Assembly: GCA_025766275.1 (NCBI GenBank)
Contig: JAFKAC010000001.1
Location: forward strand, 496,001 to 560,000
Direction: 5' to 3'
Origin: Lactarius indigo
Taxonomy: Eukaryota; Basidiomycota; Agaricomycetes; Russulales; Russulaceae
DNA: 64,000 nucleotides
Made by a program: the position numbers and the translations under genes. Positions 56,328 through 64,000 of this stretch are shown here, piece by piece. The notes under the pieces are model-generated. The model searched no databases. It was not told the origin of the DNA and worked only from the letters and a program-made list of their open reading frames with translations. Every line of letters starts with the position of its first letter. The stretch's first letter is position 1.

Positions 56328-57677
56328 ATGGCTAGCCTCCTCCCAACTGCACAGGCAAGGAGAGGCGACGACAATCTCGACCGCGCTCGTAGCCTGCGAG
56401 ACCAGTTCAGGGAGACGATTCCCAATGATGAAATGGTTTCTCTTCAGAATCGTATCACAATGTACGCTTGATTCATTTCATTTTTCATGGCTCATTCGGA
56501 GTTCACACTTTGCACGCCCAGGACAACCGAGATGAGGGTCGGGCTGGACTCTAAAAGGGGCTTTCCCAAATGGTCTCATGCCCGAACGTATCGAAAGCAC
56601 GCGGAAGAAACGCTCCACCTCGTCAAGGTACTCACGAGTCTGTGTAGCCCTTTCCAGCAGATAACATAATTTTACCCCTTGACAGACGGCTTCTGACAGA
56701 GCCAGAGATGCTGAGTTCGGTGGGCACCAAGATGGAACACACGACGAGCAAATGAGGCGCACCATAGACGCAGCGGAGGCTACTTACCGGTGTTTCCTTA
56801 GCTCCAAAGACGCATTCCCGACCCCTGAACAGGCCTCGAGCTGGGCGAAATCTGCATGGCCCGTCGCGTGCACCAAGACTGGAAACCAACTTACCCCACC
56901 TGATGACCTTGCAGACAGGGTGTGTTATGACTTTGCTGCCCCTATTCTGTCTGCCTAATACAGTCGCTCAGCTCGCAGTCGTTGTACCGCGCTTCCTGAC
57001 CAACGTGAAAGCGAAGGTTACGCTGCTTGTCACAAAGTTCTATGGGTTTGAGACAGGCGAAGCTGCAGAAGTCTTGAATCGGAACATGGAGAGAGCGCAA
57101 AACTTGAAGACCGACACGACTTTCATCAATGGAGAGAGTGGAATTCCATACCGCCATCCCATCATACAACAGTGTATCAACGTCGTCTGGTTTGGAGACC
57201 GTAATGGCGATGGGGTCAGGTTTTCTAACGAATTTAACCCCATACCCTACGAAACTATTGCCTTGGTTCTCACCGCGGTAAGAACCTCTAGTTCGTCCAC
57301 GCTTGGAAATATTGAACTTCTTTCGCAATGTCATAGATCGAGTGTTGCCTCGATGAATGGAGTAATGGCCTCCAGACCAAACTGCCTTTCACATACGAGC
57401 GTTATAAAGTGACCTACGCGAGTCATCTTACCGCGCTTAAGGCTCTCACCCAACAGGGTCTCGACACACGCCACTGTGATCCATTGCACCAACTACGGCG
57501 CGATTTTTACGACGAAGGACGGTAAGGCGTCGTATTGTGCGTCTTGACTGCAGCTCATGCCTCCAAATCAGGAAGCACGCAGGCGCCTTGTCCCTGGCCC
57601 ACACTTCCCAAACCACACATAATATATGGCCGCAGGATAGGGTGAATGCAGCTTGTCAAGGGTTGCTCGCTTCTTAA
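56328..57677 (+). CDS. Helical module fused to DUF6532, gene 2
   Basis: Six exons, 56328-56461, 56522-56627, 56686-56919, 56972-57277, 57337-57521 and 57572-57677, give 356 residues. Exon lengths match gene 1 closely (106, 234 and 185 nt identical). Module: MASLLPTAQARRGDDNLDRARS, then exon B TTEMRVGLDSKRGFPKWSH. Linker: TASDRARDAEFGG, YRCFLSSKDAFPTPEQ. DUF6532: FLTNVKAKVTLLVTKFYGF, PYRHPIIQQCINVVWFGD, FNPIPYETIALVLTAIECCLDEW, YASHLTALKAL. C-terminus KHAGALSLAH...DRVNAACQGLLAS. It is convergent with kinase K3 and divergent from K2. Molecular function unknown. Confidence 0.8.
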
Positions 57678-58455
57678 TCGATCAGCCGCCTCACACCCCC
57701 TTCCCCCGATCATCACCTGTGCCCGGAAAGTATGGACGTCGCCTACTAATCGGCGCTAGTGTGACATTTTATGTTACTCTGTGATCGATTTGTGATGGAT
57801 TAGTTGGGCCATTGGCACCAGAACACCTTGCAGTAACTTATTGACCTCTACCACACTGCGTGGTTGAGACTCTGCCTAATCGAGTAACACTATCTGAGAA
57901 CGTACCCCCCTACACAGGACTATATCGGGATAAGCTCGCGACTTCGTTCCTTCAACCATCCCAGGTTCAGCGTCAGGAAAGTTAGGACAGCAGTCCGTTT
58001 GACCTCAGCGAGACCTGCCGAATATTGCCGAAAGAGTGTGTCAACCCAGAGTCGTGTCGACGCACCTCCCGATACTCGAGATAAATGCTTGTAGGGGTAA
58101 CGGACAACTGCCGGACGGGTTCAGCGAGTACGAGATATTATGCACCTTGGCGTGCCTGCTAGCCTGAGTGGCACGACGTGGAGGGCAATGAATTCCATGA
58201 CTGGGAAAATACGCAAATACTGTACTGAATACAAAACACCTTGCTGCGTGAAGTACAGTAGATGACAATATATAAAATTAATTACAGCACACCAGTCACC
58301 CACAACGATCAGTCCTCAAGAATAAGAAAGGATATAGACCCAAAAATAAAAATATGATCTGATCCGGGGAGTGGTCGAATGTGGGTAAAAGAGCCTAAAG
58401 TCAAAATGAAAGTGCCGATCCTTTGAAGCACATGTCTCCGAGTTGCAGAATAAAA
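57678..58455. other. Intergenic between convergent genes
   Basis: Shared 3' region of module-DUF6532 gene 2 and kinase K3. Small open frames only; nothing recognised. Confidence 0.45.
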
Positions 58456-59779
58456 TTAAGTATAAGAATCCGGAATCGCTGGCCGGCGAGACACAATGTA
58501 TTGCAGGGTGCGGACAGATTGCCTTGCCTCCCGAAACATCCCCACGACCTTGGGAGCATTTTTCGATATAATCGCGGAGCGAAACTTTCTCTTGCTCAAA
58601 GACGCTCGGATACGAGAGAACTCCTGCAGTACTTCTTCGATCCGAGGGCGTTCCGCAGGGTTTTCTCGGGTCATTGAGGCGATCAGATCCTTCATGAATT
58701 CGAAACCATTGCACTTCTACAAGCGAAGATGAGTTCGTTTACGATAGCTAGAGACGCGCCTGCTTACCTCCATGAACTCCTGTCGTATAAGGTTACCGAT
58801 GTAGTATATGTCAGTGTGAAACGGGTTACAGCGCCTTCCCGATCGATGCTCCGGCGCTGACTTGTCTCCGCCCCGCAGTGGTTCGTCCGTTGCATCTCGG
58901 GAGAGATACTGGCGAGACAGACCAAAGTCAATGAATAAGTAACGGGAGGGACGCTGCGTCCTGGTATAAGACTTCGCAGTCCCCTTGAAGTTCTTATTAC
59001 GATCGATCTTGACAGGGTGAAACCCCCTCGGGTACATTTTAGACGGATCCAACATGATGTTGTTGGCCGTGCAATCGCTTCCCAAATGGTTAGACTTGAA
59101 TCACCACGGATAATTGTGGGATTCATACCGGTGGGCAACATTCCGTTGGTGCATGAATCGAATGCCCTGTGGAGAGGATCAGGATGATGCGTGAATAAAT
59201 CTTGTAAAATTCGGTCTCGCCTCGCATATCTGAGTGAAGAAGGCGGCAAACTCCCCAAATGTTTGGATCCGTGGTTGATTGAAGGGGCGCAAAAGCGGAA
59301 ACACCATCAACTGTTGAGACTCGAAGCGTGTCGACAGTTCAATGACATCCAGCAGTGGCGCACAGTGATTGTCGTGCTCCCTTGAATGCTCTGGCGACGA
59401 GAAAAGCTTGTTGATTCTCAATTCATGGGGCCCGTCCGCGAGGAGGACTTTCTTCAACATGACTGGACGTCCATCTCGTTTGCGAGTTGCATCCATTGCC
59501 GCCCTCAACTTAGGCCAGTATGTAAGGAGATGGGAAAGTATGGAATGCAAAAACACGTACTATGGTGGCCTGACCGTCCTCTACGGTGTAAAAATCTTTG
59601 CCTGTCTTGAGCCAGGATGGCTCCCACTGGGGGCGGTATCGAGGGCGGAGCATGTAGCCGCGCTCTGCAATATCATCATAGCGATCTCCCCACCAACGCT
59701 CCGTCATCACAAGTGTTCCGGCTTGTCTGTTGTTGGGTTCATTGTAGGCAAAGGTGTCCCTAGCGGTACTTGCGGACAT
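58456..59779 (-). CDS. Basidiomycete-type protein kinase, copy K3
   Basis: Minus strand, five exons, about 371 residues. Exon 1 (59779-59561): MSASTARDTFAYNEPN, then RWWGDRYDDIAERGYMLRPRY and RPQWEPSW. Exon 2 (59508-59221): AMDATRKRDGRPVMLKKVLLAD, FAAFFTQICE. Exon 3: GIRFMHQRNVAHR. Exon 4: DCTANNIMLDPSKM (HRDCTANN), IDFGLSRQY, SAPEH, DIYYIGNLIRQEF. Exon 5: KCNGFEFMKDLIASMTREN and PAERPRIEEVLQEF. The intron after exon 2 begins GCGAGA instead of GT, either a rare GC-AG intron or a damaged donor; K1 and K2 have GT there. Otherwise the gene is intact, with lysine, HRD and DFG motifs. Confidence 0.77.
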
Positions 59780-61301
59780 GTTGTGTATGCAGAGGTCGGT
59801 GGCGTCAAGTGTTGGAACTAATTCGTTATCGTGGTGGTAGTGGGAGGAAACTCATGGTGTGCAGTGGTTCATAAATATCGCTTGGAAGCCTGAGAGGGCT
59901 AGTGGTTTACGCGCACACATCACGCATCGAGCATGAGCATGAGCGCTGAGCGTGGGCCCCTTAGTGTGCTAGCTTCATTTCAGCGCTTCGCCGGGCCGAA
60001 TCGCGCAATCCTTCACTATTTTTGGGAAAACAGAACGTCACCTCGGGTCGTCGACCTTGAGTCGTGATATTCAACACTGACACTCTTGCAGCAGTCCTCT
60101 CGTCACAAATCCACACCGACCTATGGGTTGCGTCACAAGTGTGCTTGCAGAGTTCTGGGCTGCACAGTACTATCAAAACCTGTAGTACAGAGACCCTCGG
60201 GGTCTGGGCAAAGACTGGAGCTGAAGCATGGAGACGACTTACCTGAGGTCTCTATACTCTCAGCGGTTGTGTTAGGGAGCTGGCTCAAGAGCCAACTTCG
60301 GCCAGGGGTACGAGCGGCTAATAGCTTCATGTCCACTGCCACCTCACGATTTATTGCTAGTGTCATGCGTTCACCAGAACATGAACTTCACAACGTTCTT
60401 TGTCGGTTTGGCCAATGTGGCCACCCCCTTGCAACCGTACCGCATATTTACCCCTATCCATACTGCCCACGTGCACGTTTTCTTACCATCCCAGACAAAC
60501 TCCTTTCTCGGTGTTTGACATCACAGGGGGCTGTGTTTGAATTCGTTCAACACCATCGCTCGACAATATGAGTACACACTTTCTTTGTCCCAATGTCAGA
60601 TCATGATAGTAATTTACAGTCATGCCATAGTCGACATGGGTCAACAAATGGTGTGACAGAGGGATTCTTGATAAGATTACAAAAAGAGGCCTCACAAAGC
60701 GTACCTACATTGACGGTGTTGATAAAGCCAACGGATGGAGAAGCGAGGTCACGTTACTGACCTTCTGTCACCACGTTTGATCGAAATTTGATCTGGCATG
60801 GCGGTCACCGGTTACAGTAGCGCTGGTCGACCTTCAAGTTGGACTCGTTGTTAATGCCAGGCAAATCGAACACACTCCGACACCCATCTTCGCGATCGGC
60901 TTGCGTTCAACGTAATAAACCTCGTGGGGGGTTTTCCTCAAGGTTTCTCACATGCACCCTGACGATTTCCCGGATCCTGGGTGACTCTGGAGGGCTTGCA
61001 CATGAGGCCGTCCACCGTTCCGTATATGCCACACACTTCACTTCCGCTACCCTGCGAGAGATTGGAGCTGATTTCCCATCCTTACACTTCTCTGTGATTT
61101 CTGGAGTTATCAGCTCTACGCCCTGTCTGAGCTCGTCACTGGTCACGATCTCCCAGAAGACGCCTATCGGAGACATATCGTACCTCAGGGCTTTACCACT
61201 TTTATTCACGCGCCCCGCGGAGACTCCCCTAAGCTCCCCCCCCCACTCTTCACCCCCAGACCGAGTGTGTTATCCCTTACCCCATTTCTGTGCCAGGAAT
61301 C
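59780..61301. other. Intergenic between divergent genes
   Basis: Promoter regions of K3 (an ATATTTAT box on the minus strand at 59,871-59,878, about 95 bases upstream) and of module-DUF6532 gene 3. Open frames of 161 and 186 codons on the plus strand (60,086 and 60,839) have no recognisable motif and are not called. Confidence 0.4.
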
Positions 61302-62750
61302 ATGTCCGGTCCTTCACTCGACGCATCAGGTGTCTTGACGTTGAAACTGTTACACTTCCTGTTCAGCCAGAGACCAACGGCTCAGGAGGGACTGGGTGAC
61401 CGGCGGCTGGACATCGCCCGTGAATTAGCCAGAGAAAATGAAACGTTAATCAACCCCACTGACTTGGATATCGTTAGGCAGAGAATCATCCAGTAAGTAT
61501 TACTTTCATACAGTGGTCTGTGCTCAACGCAAGTCAGTACGACCGAGATCAAGGAGGGATTGGAATCAAAGAGAGGTCTCCCGAGGTACCTACAAGCTCG
61601 CGAATATCGCAAGGCCGCAAAGGAAACTCTCAAATACGTTAAGGTCGCTCCAGTACATTACTTGAAACAAGGTTTCTCATATCCGAATGACATCGCAGAC
61701 GGTCTCAGACCGAGCTAGAGACGCCACAATCGGACTAAGTCCGGCGGTGGCGGTGCCACATTCCATACCTGGACAGCGCCCACTACCAAGAGGCCACCGT
61801 GCTAGTCCTTTGCAGGTGGTGGTGCAAAACCCTATCCAATATGATTTTGGGGGAAGCACGGAGGTACGTTCTACTGTCCTCGTGGCCCACTTCTTTCGAA
61901 CTTTAAAATACATTCGGACCTCCAGGCGACAAGCCTCCGTAATCGGCTGTGCGATGAAATGAGACCTAGGCTGGCCACTCTTGTGGAAACCATGTATCAC
62001 TTCCAGACGAGCCAAGCTCATGCTAGCATAAGCTATAACGCTGGACGTGCTCAAGAGTTGCTGAGAGACCTGAATTTTATCTATCCTGTTCGTCTTCCTT
62101 TAAGCAAGCATCTAAGTCGTTAGCTGATTTTGTCTCATTGATAGGAACCTCGAACTGGCCGCGACCTATACCGCCACCCCATCATCCAACGGGCGATTGA
62201 TACTACTTGGTTTCGTAACAAGGATGATGTTGGCGTCGTGAATCACGAACAATTTTCCCCGATGCCTATTCATATCATTGCTATTACGCTCACAGTGGTA
62301 TGATCGCTCACACTGGGCACTAATATCCAACACATACTGACGACTACGACGACTTTTTGTTTAGATTGAGTGCTGCATTGACGAATGGTCCGATGGCACG
62401 CAAAGGGATTGTAACTGGGACGACGCGAAATTCCAAACCGTATATGATTCGCATTTCTCCTCGCTTGTCGTTTTTCAAGCACATCGACCTACGAGCCTGT
62501 ATCAACTGCAGTGCGATCTGTCGCGGAATGCGCGGTAGGATATTTTCCTAACCGTGTATGTCATTCGATGACACTCAGTCTACTCGTTAGTGAACACGCA
62601 GGAGTTCCACCTGATCCTGTCACGGGATCGTCGAGGCTGCCGCCAGGGGCTTTAGACGCTGTGCGTGAAGAGCCCAGTCCAGGACCCAGCCCGACCGCCC
62701 CCCCAAATTATGACGAAACGTTCCCTAGGATCACAGTTGATCACGCTTGA
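61302..62750 (+). CDS. Helical module fused to DUF6532, gene 3
   Basis: Seven exons, 61302-61492, 61538-61643, 61699-61863, 61926-62087, 62145-62297, 62365-62534 and 62591-62750, give 368 residues. Exon A is longer than in the sisters (MSGPSLDASGVL..., then QRPTAQEGLGDRRLDIAREL); part of it (61,330-61,365) could instead be an intron. Exon B (106 nt): TTEIKEGLESKRGLPRYLQ, AREYRKAAKETLKYVK. The linker starts TVSDRARDA but then differs. DUF6532: RPRLATLVETMYHF, LYRHPIIQRAIDTTWFRNK, FSPMPIHIIAITLTVIECCIDEW. The C-terminal tail is Pro-rich (EEPSPGPSPTAPPNYDE), unlike genes 1 and 2. It is the most diverged of the three. If the alternation continues, a kinase gene on the minus strand would be expected downstream, but none is visible before the window ends. 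Confidence 0.75.
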
Positions 62751-64000
62751 TATGCCCATTTCTCACCTCCTCGACATCATATTATTTATCCCGTGTTGAT
62801 CATGTTACTTGTACGACCTGTTGTATGATCGCGTTTGTTGCATCTTCTAATTTAAGAGGTATTCACCGAAGTGGAGATCATTGCGTCTTTTGGTTCCCCA
62901 AACAACCGTATGAAGCGTACTCCCACTGCAGTACAGTATTTCTCGATGCCTTGAGTCAGTCGTCATATGGACTACATTCGGGATACGCAAATCTGGGCTC
63001 GTTTCCCACGGTACTCAAGCTGTCGCCGCAGCGATTTGGCCTCTTCTGAACCGTTTGGGTATTTATTTCTGTAACATACGCCACATTACACGATCATTTG
63101 TTAAGTTCGTATGATAGTTTCATCTTGACTGCCTAAGGGTTCTGAAAATTTCTGTCTGACCCTGGTACTCATGGCACACGCCCAAGCACACGCCAGAACT
63201 TGCGCCAGAAGCAGGACCTATACGCAAGCGCTTAAGGTACCGAGTGGCATAGCGGGCTCCTGTCAACAAGCCTGTCAAGGCCCTCAGGCCTCAGGCGTCT
63301 GGCCCCGTATGATAGAAGATCCACTAGCGGATTTTCAGGCACCTCTAGTCGCGGACTTCTTGCGCTAAAATTAGGGTTTCCCTTGCGTTGGCAACGATAC
63401 GAGCTTGAAGGCTGCGTTACTTGCGTCGTCGATCTGGGCTCGTCGCAACAAAGATCTCGCCAGTTCGGTAGAAAAAAAACGTTAAATCATCATCTTGCAC
63501 GCAACTAAGTTACGACAGCCCTTGCGACAACCACGTGCCCCCACGTGGCTGTGACGATTGGCTTGGTGCGCAAGTTAGTTGGTGCATCAAATGAAATATG
63601 CATTGTACCCACGACTGCACCCTCTTAACGGCTCCAATCCTTCAAGCTGAAAGCTCCAACGTTTCAAATTTTTAATCGTGATACAAGAATGTGAAGTTGT
63701 GAACCTTTTTCAGACGCAGACAGAGAACGTCACTCTGGCACAAAAGTCTTCAATAGCTGGGCCCGAGACTGATCAGGGTAGCACACACGTCGCAGTTCTC
63801 CTTCAAGATAGCACCCCGGGTGTCGCCACAAAGCCAGGCCGACATCGCACTTCTTGGCGTCAGTACTTACTGTAGTTCGTGGCTTCCTACCCTTGTCCTG
63901 TCCTAGAGCCGAGGTTCCCACGAGGCTCGCTAATCTCGCGCCATTCGTCCACAACGTGCGGGTCCCACTCAGCAGCACCGCCTCGCGGTGCGTGCACTAC
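62751..64000. other. Intergenic to window end, no gene seen
   Basis: Open frames up to 100 codons without motifs. I looked for a minus-strand kinase of the K1-K3 type (HRDCTxNN, IDFGLSR, YYIGNL) and did not see one. Confidence 0.4.

Noticed and set aside
60839..61399. 186-codon plus-strand open frame upstream of module-DUF6532 gene 3
   Set aside because: It overlaps the start of the real gene in another frame and shows no motif.
62751..64000. A fourth kinase gene completing the alternating pattern
   Set aside because: None of the kinase motifs was seen on either strand before the window ends; it may lie beyond.

Overview
The window reads as nuclear DNA of an agaricomycete (mushroom-type) basidiomycete. 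Genes are split by many 45-65 nt GT-AG introns, and two families known almost only from Agaricomycetes (DUF6535 and DUF6532) occur in several copies beside basidiomycete-type kinases. A transcription factor IIIA gene, an eRF3/SUP35 gene and an APC-superfamily amino-acid transporter are the conserved, clearly eukaryotic core genes.

Layout. Bases 1-26,000 are an accessory region with five plus-strand DUF6535 membrane-protein genes. The first is cut by the window edge, the second and third are pseudogenes, and the fourth and fifth look intact. Between them lie two duplicated minus-strand fragments that resemble part of eIF3 subunit M, a scrap of Ty3/gypsy polymerase, and a 5.8-kb palindromic foldback-like element (about 11,198-16,958). 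That element is built of 159-bp tandem repeats in two inverted arms. It is bounded by an 8-bp direct repeat, and a 425-bp solo LTR sits in its left arm. Bases 31,387-39,280 are a conserved island: TFIIIA, SUP35 and the transporter.

On both sides of the island, and pointing away from it, are ten copies of a small helical module that I cannot assign to a named family. Each copy has a first exon ending in phase 2 followed by a second exon of 106 nt (103 nt in one copy). Seven copies are small stand-alone genes (88-117 aa, plus one of 227 aa). Three are fused to a DUF6532 domain (356-368 aa).

From 48.4 to 62.8 kb, module genes (all plus strand) alternate strictly with three complete protein kinase genes (all minus strand) as convergent pairs repeated about every 4 kb. 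This two-gene unit is the best candidate for an undescribed system in the window. What it does cannot be read from the sequence. Gene models were built by eye from splice signals, reading frame and comparison between paralogs; no database search was possible.
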